Assembly (NCBI RefSeq): GCF_003990335.1
Contig: NZ_CP034683.1
Coordinates: forward strand, 196,001-260,000
DNA from: Rheinheimera mangrovi
GTDB lineage: Bacteria > Pseudomonadota > Gammaproteobacteria > Enterobacterales > Alteromonadaceae
Direction: 5' to 3'
DNA length: 64,000 bases
A program made the translations under genes and the position numbers. Position 1 is the stretch's first letter. Each line of letters starts with the position of its first letter. Of this stretch, positions 37,670 to 47,067 are shown one piece after another. Under the pieces are notes generated by a model, which searched no databases, was not told where the DNA came from, and was given only the letters and a program-made list of their open reading frames with translations.

Positions 37670-38107
37670 ATGCAACAACAAAAAGGTTTTACCTTATTAG
37701 AAGTGATGGTGGTTATTGTTATTTTGGGTGTTATCGCCAGTATGGTCGTACCTAACTTAATGGGTAATCAAGAAAAAGCAGCCAAGCAAAAAGTGGTGGT
37801 AGATATTCAGCAGCTGGAAAATGCGCTGGATTTATACAAGTTGGACAATGGTTTTTATCCAACCACAGAACAAGGCTTACAAGCTTTAGTAACCCAGCCT
37901 ACCTCTGAGCCTATGCCACGTTCTTTCCCTGAAGGTGGTTTTATCAAGCGCCTGCAAAAAGACCCATGGGACAACGATTATGTGTTAGTCAGCCCGGGTG
38001 AGATGGGCCGTATTGATGTGTATTCAATGGGGCCAGACCGTGTTGCTGGTACAGATGATGACATTGGCAACTGGAATCTGGATGCGCCGGAAGCGCAGCA
38101 AAACTAA
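37670..38107 (+). CDS. gspG: Major pseudopilin GspG
   Basis: 145 residues. Prepilin cleavage G-FTLLE with Glu5, then an N-terminal helix and the calcium-loop end (GPDRVAGTDDDIGNW). GGAGG ribosome binding site just upstream (end of gspF). Main subunit of the pseudopilus. Confidence 0.96.
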   Translation: MQQQKGFTLLEVMVVIVILGVIASMVVPNLMGNQEKAAKQKVVVDIQQLENALDLYKLDNGFYPTTEQGLQALVTQPTSEPMPRSFPEGGFIKRLQKDPWDNDYVLVSPGEMGRIDVYSMGPDRVAGTDDDIGNWNLDAPEAQQN

Positions 38108-38110
38108 AGC

Positions 38111-38749
38111 ATGAAACACCACCGCGGTTTTACATTGCTGGAAATCATGTTAGTGATGCTATTGCTTGGTTTAATGGCATCCTACGTGGTGGTGAACTTT
38201 GTCAGCGAGTCCAGAACGGCACGTATTCAAAAAGAAACCGATAGGTTACAGCAACTGGTGCAGGTTGTGTCTGAGACTGCCATTTTAAAGCAGCACGATT
38301 TTGGCTTAGTCCTGAACAATAAGGGCTATCAGTTTTTGGTTCACGACGGCCAGCAGTGGCTGGAAGTGAGCGAACCCAAGTTTATGCAGTTCTATCCCTG
38401 GCCTGAAACTGTGCAGGCAGAGCTGGAGCTGGAAGGCTTAAGCTGGGCTGAAGACAGTATTTTAGGTCAGGAAGAGTTTCGTAAACTGCAGGAAGAATTG
38501 CTCGAACAGCAAGAAGAAGCAGCCGAAGAAGAAGAGAAAAACGCAGACAAAAAAGGTAAAGCTAAAGGCCCACTGAAACGCCGTGAAAAACCTTTGCTAC
38601 CCAACATCTATATTTTATCGTCCGGCGACATCAGCCCTTTTCAGCTGGTCTTGGCGGATGAAACTGAGCGTCCTTTTTGGTATCAGGTGCTCAAAGGCGA
38701 ATACAGTATTCCACTGACTAAATCTGAAGTGGAAAATGACAGGCCATGA
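38111..38749 (+). CDS. gspH: Minor pseudopilin GspH with charged insertion
   Basis: 212 residues, longer than the usual 160-190. Prepilin motif G-FTLLE. Residues about 125-165 form a highly charged insertion, Glu/Gln-rich then Lys-rich (EEAAEEEEKNADKKGKAKG). Stop overlaps gspI start by 4 bp. Minor pseudopilin of the tip. Confidence 0.9.
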   Translation: MKHHRGFTLLEIMLVMLLLGLMASYVVVNFVSESRTARIQKETDRLQQLVQVVSETAILKQHDFGLVLNNKGYQFLVHDGQQWLEVSEPKFMQFYPWPETVQAELELEGLSWAEDSILGQEEFRKLQEELLEQQEEAAEEEEKNADKKGKAKGPLKRREKPLLPNIYILSSGDISPFQLVLADETERPFWYQVLKGEYSIPLTKSEVENDRP

Positions 38750-39117
38750 AAACTAAAGGTTTTACCCTGATTGAATTGTTGATTGCTATGGCTGTGTTTG
38801 CCACTGCTGGTGCTGCGGTGATGAAGACGGCTTCTGAGCATATGAACTCCATTTCTCATCTGGAAAATATGACCTTTGCCTCTTACGTCGCCGAAAATCA
38901 GCTGAATGCAGTTTTTCTGGAAAAAACCTGGCCGTTAAAAAGCCAACAAAAAACAGTAGAATTTGCGAACCGCAGTTGGTTATGGCAACAGGAAATTCAA
39001 AAGACTTCAGATGCTAATTTCAGTGCTGTTGTGGTGAAAGTCAGCCTGGCTGATAACCCGGAAAAAGTGGTGTATCAGTTACAAACCTTTGTAGGTAAAC
39101 CTGATGCCGAACGTTAA
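38746..39117 (+). CDS. gspI: Minor pseudopilin GspI
   Basis: 123 residues. Prepilin site G-FTLIELLIAM. Tip complex with GspJ and GspK. Overlaps gspH by 4 bp and gspJ by 14 bp. Confidence 0.93.
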   Translation: MKTKGFTLIELLIAMAVFATAGAAVMKTASEHMNSISHLENMTFASYVAENQLNAVFLEKTWPLKSQQKTVEFANRSWLWQQEIQKTSDANFSAVVVKVSLADNPEKVVYQLQTFVGKPDAER

Positions 39118-39715
39118 AGCGGGCCGTGGTTTTACTTTTATTGAAATGCTGCTGGCGATGGCGATTTTCGCCTTAGTGGGTTTAGCATCGGCCAGCGTTT
39201 TGTCCAGTGTGACAGAGTCTGACGCTGCGTCGCAAAAAGCAGCAGAACGTTTGGCACAAATACAACGTTTTTTCCTAATTTTAGAGCGGGATCTGGCCCA
39301 AATCAGTGCACGTCAAATTCGGGTTGAAGGTGAAGAACCTATTAAATCCCCTTTGCTTGGCGACAAGCTGATGTTGGAAAGCGAAGAGGGCGGTTTTGCT
39401 TTTGTGCACAGCGGCTGGCGTAATCCGGGCATGGTATTACCACGTAGCGAAATTCAGGCTGTGGGTTATCGTTTTCGTGAAGGTAAAATTGAGCGACTTT
39501 TTAGTTTATTTCCGGACGCAGTCACTGGCAGCGAACCTAAAGTGCAGCCTTTGCTGGATAAGGTTACAGGTTTTAAAGTGGAATTTTTAAAAGACGAAGA
39601 GTGGCTGGAAACCTGGAATGACGAGAAGTTGCCCAAAGCTATCCGGTTAACCATCACACATGAACAGCTAGGTGAAATGCAGCGTTTTTACACCTTAATG
39701 AACGGATTAACCTGA
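39104..39715 (+). CDS. gspJ: Minor pseudopilin GspJ
   Basis: 203 residues. Prepilin site G-FTFIEMLLAM, then the typical YRFREGKIERL ... VTGFKVEFL core. Ends at the gspK start with one-base overlap (TGATG). Confidence 0.93.
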   Translation: MPNVKAGRGFTFIEMLLAMAIFALVGLASASVLSSVTESDAASQKAAERLAQIQRFFLILERDLAQISARQIRVEGEEPIKSPLLGDKLMLESEEGGFAFVHSGWRNPGMVLPRSEIQAVGYRFREGKIERLFSLFPDAVTGSEPKVQPLLDKVTGFKVEFLKDEEWLETWNDEKLPKAIRLTITHEQLGEMQRFYTLMNGLT

Positions 39716-40695
39716 TGCGTCGTCAGTCTGGTGTGGCATTAGTAGTGGTGATGATGATTGTCGCTTTGGTGGTGGTCATAGCCGTTGGGATGAGCGGCCG
39801 TTTGCAGTTGCAATTGCAACGACAGGCGAATTTACAGCAGCAACAGCAAGCCTATTGGTATGGTATAGCGGCAGAGCAGGCCAGTATCCGTTTACTGAAA
39901 AGCACTGTGGCCGGTAAAGAAACGGTGAATTTGTCTCAGGATTGGGCGCAGTTAGGAGCGACCTTTCCGGTCGACAACGGCAGCATTACCGGTAAGCTGA
40001 TTGATTTACAAAGTTACTTTAACTTAAATAATTTACAGCGGCCTGCTGATCGACAGCAGGTTGGTGCAGGCCAGACGGTAAGCCAAAAAGCGTTTCAGCG
40101 TTTGCTGGAGCTAAAAGCGACAGATTTGTCGATGCCAGCTGAGTATTTAACGGCACGGGTCAGTGACTGGCTGGATTCTGATAGTTTGTTGCAAACTGCC
40201 GGTGGCGCCGAACAGGACGACTATGCTGGTTTGCAGATGCCGTTTTATACGGCCAATAGTTTGATGGGCTCAACTTCTGAATTACGGGTGATGCTGGATT
40301 TAACTCCCGCAGATTACGAGTTGGTCAGGCCCTGGGTCTGCGTGATCCCTAAAGTCAGTAGCAGTAAACTAAATATCAATACGATCACAGCGGAAAATGC
40401 AGCCTTGTTGTCGGCTTATATTCCTGAGTTGGATGAAGGCGCAGCCTCAGATTTGATAGCCAGCAGACCAGAAGAAGGTTTTGCCACTCTGGAGGAAATC
40501 TGGGCTAGTCCACAATTAGCGAGCATCAGTGTCACGGATGAGGTTAAAGCCATGATGGCAATAAATTCGAATTATTTTTTGCTCGAAACCACAGTTACTT
40601 ATATGGACACCGTCTTTAATCTGGCGTCTGTACTGGTAATTGACGAGCAACAAAATGTAAAAGTGATAGCGCGGCGGTTTGGAGGCCAGTGGTGA
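39715..40695 (+). CDS. gspK: Minor pseudopilin GspK
   Basis: 326 residues. Short leader before G-VALVVVMM, with no Glu at position 5, as usual for GspK. The tail contains SAM-like alpha domain with LNINTITAENAALLSAYIPEL. Caps the pseudopilus. Overlaps gspL by 7 bp. Confidence 0.94.
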   Translation: MRRQSGVALVVVMMIVALVVVIAVGMSGRLQLQLQRQANLQQQQQAYWYGIAAEQASIRLLKSTVAGKETVNLSQDWAQLGATFPVDNGSITGKLIDLQSYFNLNNLQRPADRQQVGAGQTVSQKAFQRLLELKATDLSMPAEYLTARVSDWLDSDSLLQTAGGAEQDDYAGLQMPFYTANSLMGSTSELRVMLDLTPADYELVRPWVCVIPKVSSSKLNINTITAENAALLSAYIPELDEGAASDLIASRPEEGFATLEEIWASPQLASISVTDEVKAMMAINSNYFLLETTVTYMDTVFNLASVLVIDEQQNVKVIARRFGGQW

Positions 40696-41882
40696 ACGAA
40701 CAATTAATAATAAGACTGGGCAGTCAGCCTCAGCAGCCAATCAGTTGGTTAGTCTGGTCCGCCATCAATAAAGAGATTATCGCATCAGGTCAACTGGCAT
40801 CCGCTGATGAACTGGCCGCTTTGTCAGAACGCTTAGGTCGTCGCCCTGTGGTGGCTTTAGTACCAGCCGCTGATGTGGTGTTAAGCGAAGTGTTATTGCC
40901 ATCCAAACCAAACCGACAAATTATTCAGGCCATACCTTATATGCTTGAAGAAGAGCATGCCGAAGATATAGAGCAGCTGTATCTGGCTTTAGGTTTATGC
41001 CAGCAGCGTGGCAAGGAATACTGGCAGCAAGTGGCTTTATGTAAAAAAGTGCAGCTGGAACAGTGGGTTGGTTCATTAGTGGTTGCAGGTTTTCAGCCCA
41101 CGCAGTTACTACCTGATGCTTTGTTATTGCCTTTACATCAGGATGGCGCCTCAGCCATAGAGCTGGCAGGGCAATGGTTGTTGCGACAGGGCCAATGGCA
41201 GGCGTCCAGCATTGAACCCGGTTGGTGGTCTGATTTTTTAAGCCTGGCGAATATCGAATTGATCCACAGCTACAGTCCGTGGCCAACAGAGATAGTTCAA
41301 AACGTACAGGCAGCGGAACCAGAGCTACCTCTGGCTTTATTGGCGCAGCAACTGCCGGAGCAACGCTTCAGCCTATTGCAGGGCCAATACGCACCAAAAA
41401 AAGCTCAGAACAAAATTTGGTCTGTCTGGCAAAGCTCTGCTTTTCTTGCCATCAGCTGTTTAGCTTTATATCTGATCACTTTAGGGGCGCAAGTATGGCA
41501 ACAAGGACAACAGCTGCAGCAACAGCGGGCAGAACTGGTAACTTTGTATAAAAGCCGCTTCCCTGCTGAATCTACCCGCGATATTTCTCGTCAGCTGGCC
41601 CGTAAGTTACAAGGCGCGGGCACGGGGCAGGATGCCAGTTTGTTTAGCTTGCTGAATGATTTACAGCAGGAGCTGGCTGCGACAACTAACGTACGTTTAG
41701 ACAACTTAAAGTACGACCAGAAAACCAGCGAGCTGCGGTTTCAGGCTGAAGCCGACAGCTTTCAGCGCTTTGACAACTTAAAAACCAGGCTGGAACAAAA
41801 AGGTTTCGAAGTGAAACAAGGCGCTTTAAGTAACGAAGGTGGCAAAGTACAAGGTACTGTCGCGATGAAGGTGAAAGCATGA
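40689..41882 (+). CDS. gspL: Type II secretion protein GspL
   Basis: 397 residues from tandem GTG codons (40689 or 40692). Actin-like cytoplasmic domain, one helix (SSAFLAISCLALYLITLG) and a periplasmic ferredoxin-like domain. Docks GspE to GspM. Overlaps gspM by 4 bp. Confidence 0.92.
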   Translation: MVNEQLIIRLGSQPQQPISWLVWSAINKEIIASGQLASADELAALSERLGRRPVVALVPAADVVLSEVLLPSKPNRQIIQAIPYMLEEEHAEDIEQLYLALGLCQQRGKEYWQQVALCKKVQLEQWVGSLVVAGFQPTQLLPDALLLPLHQDGASAIELAGQWLLRQGQWQASSIEPGWWSDFLSLANIELIHSYSPWPTEIVQNVQAAEPELPLALLAQQLPEQRFSLLQGQYAPKKAQNKIWSVWQSSAFLAISCLALYLITLGAQVWQQGQQLQQQRAELVTLYKSRFPAESTRDISRQLARKLQGAGTGQDASLFSLLNDLQQELAATTNVRLDNLKYDQKTSELRFQAEADSFQRFDNLKTRLEQKGFEVKQGALSNEGGKVQGTVAMKVKA

Positions 41883-42343
41883 GCCAAAAACAACAACTCC
41901 AAAGATGGTGGCAATCGCTACAAAAACGTGAACAGCAGCTGGTGCTGGGCGCAGCTGTTACTTTAGCTATAGCGGCGTTTTATTGGCTGTTATGGGCTCC
42001 ACTGCATTTGAGTTATCAGACTCAGCAACAGCAACTGCAGCAGGTGAGTCAGCAATTACTGCAGGTCAGTAGTTTTCCTGTGGTCTCGACTCAAACCAAA
42101 GTGCAAGGCAGCCTTACAGACATCATCAGCTCCAGCGCCCGTAATCATAAAATTCAGGTAAGCCGGATGCAGCCTCAAAATGAGCAGATGCAGGTGATGC
42201 TAAACGATATTAGTTTTGATCAACTGCTGACCTGGCTGCATGAATTACAGTATCAGCATCATGTCAGCATAGTGCAGTTGGATTTAGCTGTAGCAGATGC
42301 GCCAGGTATGGTGCGTGTCCGTCGTTTATTGGTTGAGTCGTAA
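41879..42343 (+). CDS. gspM: Type II secretion protein GspM
   Basis: 154 residues. Short N-terminal tail, helix (LVLGAAVTLAIAAFYWLLW), Gln-rich coiled coil and periplasmic ferredoxin-like domain. Partner of GspL. gspN ATG follows its stop directly. Confidence 0.92.
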   Translation: MSQKQQLQRWWQSLQKREQQLVLGAAVTLAIAAFYWLLWAPLHLSYQTQQQQLQQVSQQLLQVSSFPVVSTQTKVQGSLTDIISSSARNHKIQVSRMQPQNEQMQVMLNDISFDQLLTWLHELQYQHHVSIVQLDLAVADAPGMVRVRRLLVES

Positions 42344-43102
42344 ATGAATTATAAAAAAATAATCCCTGCCGCTATTGGTCTGTATTTAGTATTTTTAGTG
42401 ATATTGGCGCCTGCTGCCTGGTGGTTAAAGCTGGTGACTTTACCGTCACAAATACAGTTAGGACCCGTCAGCGGTACGTTATGGCAAGGTCAGATCCAGG
42501 CAGTTTCATTGAATGGCTATGTACTACAACAGGTGAACTGGCAATTAAAGCCATGGGCTTTATTCACCGGCAAGCTCGCGCTATCGCTGGATATTGGTCA
42601 AATTCGCCAAACCACTTTGCCTTATGCGAAGGCCCAGCTTGCTTATGGTTTCTCTGGATTAGAACTGGAATCCAGCCAATTACGTTTACCAGTGGAGCCT
42701 ATAATTCCTTTGCTGAAATTACCTTTGCCGTTTCAGGTAGCCGCCAGCGGTAGTATGCTGCTGAATATTCAGAACTTCAGCATGGGCAAGCCTTGGTGTG
42801 AGCAATTAGCAGGCAAAGCCAGTTGGTTAGACGCCAAGTTTCAGGCCCCTTCAGGCTGGATAGATTTAAAAGCCATAGATGCCAACCTAAGTTGTGAACA
42901 GGGTCAGCTGCAACTGGTGACAGAACCGGGTAATCCGTTGGCGTTGAATGTGACGGCGCTGATAGGTGAGCAGGGTAAATATCAGCTTAATGGCACTATG
43001 AAACCAGACGCCAGCTTGCCAAAAGAAGTGCATCAGGCGATGCAGTTTGTTGGCCGGCCGGACGCTGAAGGGCGTTTTACTCTGAAATTACAGAGTCGCT
43101 AG
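42344..43102 (+). CDS. gspN: Type II secretion protein GspN
   Basis: 252 residues. Membrane anchor at 6-28, then a beta-rich periplasmic domain (GPVSGTLWQGQIQAVSLNG). Last gene of the operon; the prepilin peptidase gspO is not here, so a peptidase such as PilD elsewhere must process the pseudopilins. Confidence 0.9.
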   Translation: MNYKKIIPAAIGLYLVFLVILAPAAWWLKLVTLPSQIQLGPVSGTLWQGQIQAVSLNGYVLQQVNWQLKPWALFTGKLALSLDIGQIRQTTLPYAKAQLAYGFSGLELESSQLRLPVEPIIPLLKLPLPFQVAASGSMLLNIQNFSMGKPWCEQLAGKASWLDAKFQAPSGWIDLKAIDANLSCEQGQLQLVTEPGNPLALNVTALIGEQGKYQLNGTMKPDASLPKEVHQAMQFVGRPDAEGRFTLKLQSR

Positions 43103-43116
43103 TACCCCGAGTTTCA

Positions 43117-43791
43117 TTAATTAGGTGATGTCGCCTGAATATCTGCCAGTAACACCGAATAATCTTCTATAGCCGGAAACTCAGTGATAGCTCTGCTGGG
43201 TTTTTGGCTGTCGGGGTTGGCCACTGCCAATAAATGCCCTATGCCAAAACGTTGCGCTGATTGCAGAATCGGCAAGCTGTCGTCGACAAACAAAGTGCGT
43301 TTCGGGTCAAAGCCAAACCGTTGTTGCAGCTGCTGCCATAACTCCTGCTGCTCTTTGGTTACACCAAATTCATGAGTCGACACCAGCGTATCTATGTAAC
43401 TGGCAAGTGTGGTGCGCTCGATTTTTAACGATAAAGAATCCGGATGGGCATTGGTCACCAGTATTACTGTACGGCCAGAGTTTTTTAATGCAGTTAAAAA
43501 GGCGGGCGTGTCGGCGCGCATCTGAATTTTGTCCATCACTTCACGTTTCAGCTCTGTGATAGGTAAAGCCAATCTTTTGGTCCAATAATCCAGACAATAC
43601 CACTCAATTTTACCGTTCAGTTCATGGTATTCAGCTTCGAGTTGTTGTTTCGCTTCAGCCACACTGATGCCGCTAAGCTCTGCCCAGCGTTTTGGTAAAT
43701 GCTCCAGCCAGAAGTAGTTATCAAAGTGTAAATCCAGCAAAGTACCGTCCATATCCAGCAAAACGGTATCAATTTGTCTCCAGTCCAGCAT
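43117..43791 (-). CDS. yrfG: HAD-family GMP/IMP nucleotidase YrfG
   Basis: 224 residues. HAD motif I LLDMDGTLLDLHFDN, motif II LVTNAHP, motif III Lys, motif IV FVDDSLPIL. Purine 5'-nucleotidase in E. coli. Convergent with gspN, divergent from nudE. Confidence 0.92.
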   Translation of the reverse strand: MLDWRQIDTVLLDMDGTLLDLHFDNYFWLEHLPKRWAELSGISVAEAKQQLEAEYHELNGKIEWYCLDYWTKRLALPITELKREVMDKIQMRADTPAFLTALKNSGRTVILVTNAHPDSLSLKIERTTLASYIDTLVSTHEFGVTKEQQELWQQLQQRFGFDPKRTLFVDDSLPILQSAQRFGIGHLLAVANPDSQKPSRAITEFPAIEDYSVLLADIQATSPN

Positions 43792-43852
43792 AGGTTTTTC
43801 CAGCTAATCCATTTATAGTAAGGCGATGGCCCATTGTAACAGAGGCAGTTTT

Positions 43853-44431
43853 ATGGCGCAGCGCGACGGCAACAAAGAAAAACCGCAAATTTTAGATCAA
43901 AAACTAGTTGCTGAAAGTCGGCTGTTTAAAATTGAACAGTTGGATCTGCAATTTAGCAACGGTGAAAAACGCACCTACGAGCGGATGAAAGGCGGAGGCC
44001 GTGGTGCAGTGATGGTGGTTGCCTGTTCTGACCCCGACAGTTTTTATTTAATACGTGAATATTGCGCAGGTACCCATGATTATCAGTTGGGTTTCCCTAA
44101 AGGTTTGATCGATCCCGGTGAAACTGTGGCGGAGGCTGCTAACCGCGAACTGCAGGAAGAAATAGGTTTTAAAGCCGGACGTTTAATTCCGTTAAGAACC
44201 GTGGCCTTAGCTCCGGGATACTTTAGTGCTACAATGCATATTGTATTAGCTTTAGATTTAACCGCCTCCAGCTTACCAGGGGATGAACCCGAACCTTTGG
44301 AGCTGGTGACATGGCAGTGGCAACAACAGTCAGAGCTGTTAGATCAAAGCGATTTCACTGAGGCCCGCAGTGTAGCGGCCTTGTTCCTAGCCCGAGATTA
44401 TCTGGACAAGCATCAGGATGTTTTTAAGTAG
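43853..44431 (+). CDS. nudE: ADP compounds hydrolase NudE
   Basis: 192 residues from ATG 43853 (GAGGC upstream), preferred over 43826. Nudix box GLIDPGETVAEAANRELQEEIGF. Hydrolyses ADP-ribose, NADH and related compounds. Overlaps cysQ by 14 bp. Confidence 0.93.
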   Translation: MAQRDGNKEKPQILDQKLVAESRLFKIEQLDLQFSNGEKRTYERMKGGGRGAVMVVACSDPDSFYLIREYCAGTHDYQLGFPKGLIDPGETVAEAANRELQEEIGFKAGRLIPLRTVALAPGYFSATMHIVLALDLTASSLPGDEPEPLELVTWQWQQQSELLDQSDFTEARSVAALFLARDYLDKHQDVFK

Positions 44432-45245
44432 GTTATTAGAACCTGTCAAAGACGCAGCTCGTGCCGCTGGCGATACCTTATGGTCTATCTACCAGAGTGG
44501 TGACTATGAAGCCAAACACAAAGCGGATGAAAGCCCTGTCACTAGCGCTGATTTGGCGGCAAATGCAATGATCCTGCATGCGTTAACTGAACTGGCACCA
44601 GATATTCCTATCGTCTCCGAAGAAATGCATTTACTGCCACTGCGTCAGCGCCAGGATTGGCCACGCTATTGGCTGATCGATCCTATGGATGGCACTCAGG
44701 AGTTTATTGCCCGCAGCGGCGATTTTGCCGTCAGCATCGCTTTAGTTGAACATGGCTGGCCTGTGCTGGGCGTGATTTATTGGCCTAAAGAGCAAATCTG
44801 GTACTACGCCACCCGGGGCCATGGCGCTTTTAAACAGCAACAGCATTTGATCAACCGTATTCAGGTCAACCAACATCAGTCCGGTGAAGTTCTCAAAATT
44901 GCGGTCAGTCGTCGTCAGCCTATTGAGCATATTCATCAATTGTTGAATAAACCTGCCTGCTCGGAATTTATTGCACTTGGCAGTTGCTCATTAAAAAGCT
45001 GTTTAGTGGCTGAAGGTGGCGCAGATTGTTATCTGCGTTTAGGTCCTACAGGCGAATGGGATACAGCGGCTGTGCATGTCATAGTTGAAGAAGCGGGCGG
45101 TAAAATTCTCGATAGTCAGTTTGCACCTTTAAGCTATAACCAGCGTGAAACTCTGTCGAACCCGGATTTTATGGTGATAGGCCGCTCTGAAGTGCCATGG
45201 ACTGAACTGATCCGTGCCCATAGCGCGACCAGAACTTTAGGTTAA
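44418..45245 (+). CDS. cysQ: 3'(2'),5'-bisphosphate nucleotidase CysQ
   Basis: 275 residues. Inositol-monophosphatase fold, metal motif WLIDPMDGTQEFI and second motif EWDTAAVHVIVEEAGG. Removes phosphate from PAP made during sulfate assimilation. Coupled to nudE. Confidence 0.94.
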   Translation: MFLSRLLEPVKDAARAAGDTLWSIYQSGDYEAKHKADESPVTSADLAANAMILHALTELAPDIPIVSEEMHLLPLRQRQDWPRYWLIDPMDGTQEFIARSGDFAVSIALVEHGWPVLGVIYWPKEQIWYYATRGHGAFKQQQHLINRIQVNQHQSGEVLKIAVSRRQPIEHIHQLLNKPACSEFIALGSCSLKSCLVAEGGADCYLRLGPTGEWDTAAVHVIVEEAGGKILDSQFAPLSYNQRETLSNPDFMVIGRSEVPWTELIRAHSATRTLG

Positions 45246-45247
45246 CT

Positions 45248-45505
45248 TCAGTAAGAATCGCTTTCTATCTCTCCCTGCTTTACCAATTGTCGCCATTGTT
45301 GCTTAGTGATGATGTCGACACTTTCATGTAACTCTGAATACAAAATCACCAGTTGGTTAGCTTCCAGCTGGCTTCTTACCTGAGCCACTTTATCGCTCAG
45401 GCTAATATCCTGCTCACCATATTCAGTGCCTTCGCGTAATACAAAAGCTTCGATCAGGCCTTCCAGCGTATCTGTTGATAATTGCTCGTATGGAATAAGT
45501 AGCAT
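45248..45505 (-). CDS. yheU: YheU family protein (UPF0270)
   Basis: 85 residues, MLLIPYEQLSTDTLEGLIEAF, the family start. One-base overlap with yheT (TGATG). Function unknown. Confidence 0.92.
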   Translation of the reverse strand: MLLIPYEQLSTDTLEGLIEAFVLREGTEYGEQDISLSDKVAQVRSQLEANQLVILYSELHESVDIITKQQWRQLVKQGEIESDSY

Positions 45506-46518
45506 CAGTGTTTTCCTAAAAATTGAGCAAGGTAAGGTGGCAGTTGTTGCTCCAGATAATATTCCGCTTTAAACGGCGTATTGCCTGTAACAAAACCAAC
45601 ATGACCGCCATGACGGGACAATAACAACTGCACATAAGGGGGGATCTCATCAGCTTTGGGTAACACTGCTGGTGATAAAAATGGATCATCTTTCGCATGC
45701 ACCAACAACAACGGAATACGCACTTGTTTTAAATAAGCTTTACCGCTGGATTTTTGGTAGTAATCATCGGCATTCTGAAAACCATGTAGCGGTGCAGTCA
45801 GTAAGTCATCAAAATCACGGATGGTTTTTAACGCCAGAATTTGGGCTTTGCTAACCGGCAGAGGGAAATCTTTGTGTCTGTCCAGTTTACGCATCATAGT
45901 AGCTTTAAGCCGTCCCAACAGGTACTGCTGATAGACTTTGCTGCCACCCTGATTAATACGCTGTGCGCTTGGAGCTAAAGCTAGCGGAGCAGAGACTGCC
46001 ACAGCCGCTTTTAACACGCATTGTGCACCTTGCTCACCACAATACTTCACTAACACATTGCCACCCAGTGAAAAGCCAACAGCAGCCAGTTCACGGCCCG
46101 GATAGCGCAGTTGAATTTGTGCTATCAAGTAGGCCAGATCAGCAGTATCGCCGGAATGGTAAGCTCGGGGTAAACGGTTGGCGACACCGTTACAGCCGCG
46201 AAAATGCATCAGTACTGCTATAAAGCCCTGTTTTTGCAAAGCATGCAACATGCCAGCTGCATAGTGACTGTGGATATTACCTTCCAGACCATGCAACACC
46301 ACTACTATAGGTTTAGTTGAGGCTTGATCCGGCATTTCTGTCCAGTTCAGTTGGATATGATCACCATCCGGCAAGGCCAGCATTTCTGCCTCTGTCGCTA
46401 AAGCACGACGTGGAGCCAGATACTTAGCCACTATAGTTTGCAGATGGCAGTTACGCAGCCACCAGGCAGGTTTAAAAGCCGGGGGAAGTTTTACAATTTC
46501 AGGGGCTTGCAAAATCAA
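45505..46518 (-). CDS. yheT: Alpha/beta hydrolase YheT
   Basis: 337 residues. Nucleophile elbow GFSLGGNVLVKY, preceded by VVLHGLEGNIHSHY; Asp and His in HAKDDPFL and SRHGGHVGF. Conserved hydrolase of unknown substrate, cotranscribed with yheU. Confidence 0.92.
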   Translation of the reverse strand: MILQAPEIVKLPPAFKPAWWLRNCHLQTIVAKYLAPRRALATEAEMLALPDGDHIQLNWTEMPDQASTKPIVVVLHGLEGNIHSHYAAGMLHALQKQGFIAVLMHFRGCNGVANRLPRAYHSGDTADLAYLIAQIQLRYPGRELAAVGFSLGGNVLVKYCGEQGAQCVLKAAVAVSAPLALAPSAQRINQGGSKVYQQYLLGRLKATMMRKLDRHKDFPLPVSKAQILALKTIRDFDDLLTAPLHGFQNADDYYQKSSGKAYLKQVRIPLLLVHAKDDPFLSPAVLPKADEIPPYVQLLLSRHGGHVGFVTGNTPFKAEYYLEQQLPPYLAQFLGKH

Positions 46519-46569
46519 CAGTCCTACTTAACAATCAAGGTCACTTTCTCTGGCCGGACCACAATAAGA

Positions 46570-47067
46570 ATGAACAGACGCCAGTTTATTTTCCGCTCGC
46601 TCGCACTGACATTAGCCGCCAGCACAGGCTATGCAGTATATCAGCATCAATCTCTGCAAGGCAGTGACAATGCAGCTGTTCTGGTACTGGATGCGTTATT
46701 GCCCGCTGTATTGATGGGGGCTTTACCTACTGAATCCGCTGCACAACAGTTGTCATTACAACAAAGCCGCGATGCTGTGCTGGAGTTTCTGTCCTACTTA
46801 CCTCAAAGCCAACAGCAGCAGCTGCACCAACTGTTTCAATTGCTGCAGCAGGATTTAGCCCGGCTGGCATTAACAGGGCAGTGGTTGCAGTTGGCAGATT
46901 TGCCGCTGTCGGAGCGTCTGGATTTGTTATTAAGTTGGCGCGACAGTTATTTTTCTTTGTTGCAGCAAGCCTTTAGTGGTTTGCGTGAACTGATCTATGG
47001 CGCTTTTTATGGTCAGCCGCAACATTGGCAGGCTTTAGGCTACATGGCGCCGGAGTTCAACCCATGA
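46570..47067 (+). CDS. Small Tat-type subunit preceding GMC oxidoreductase
   Basis: 165 residues from ATG 46570. The start MNRRQFIFRSLALTLAAS has a twin-arginine-like signal (NRRQFIFRS). Gln/Leu-rich helical body, no cofactor motif. Its stop overlaps the GMC ATG (ATGA), suggesting a small partner like the gamma subunit of gluconate 2-dehydrogenase, which escorts the flavin subunit to the periplasm. This role is inferred. Confidence 0.75.
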   Translation: MNRRQFIFRSLALTLAASTGYAVYQHQSLQGSDNAAVLVLDALLPAVLMGALPTESAAQQLSLQQSRDAVLEFLSYLPQSQQQQLHQLFQLLQQDLARLALTGQWLQLADLPLSERLDLLLSWRDSYFSLLQQAFSGLRELIYGAFYGQPQHWQALGYMAPEFNP

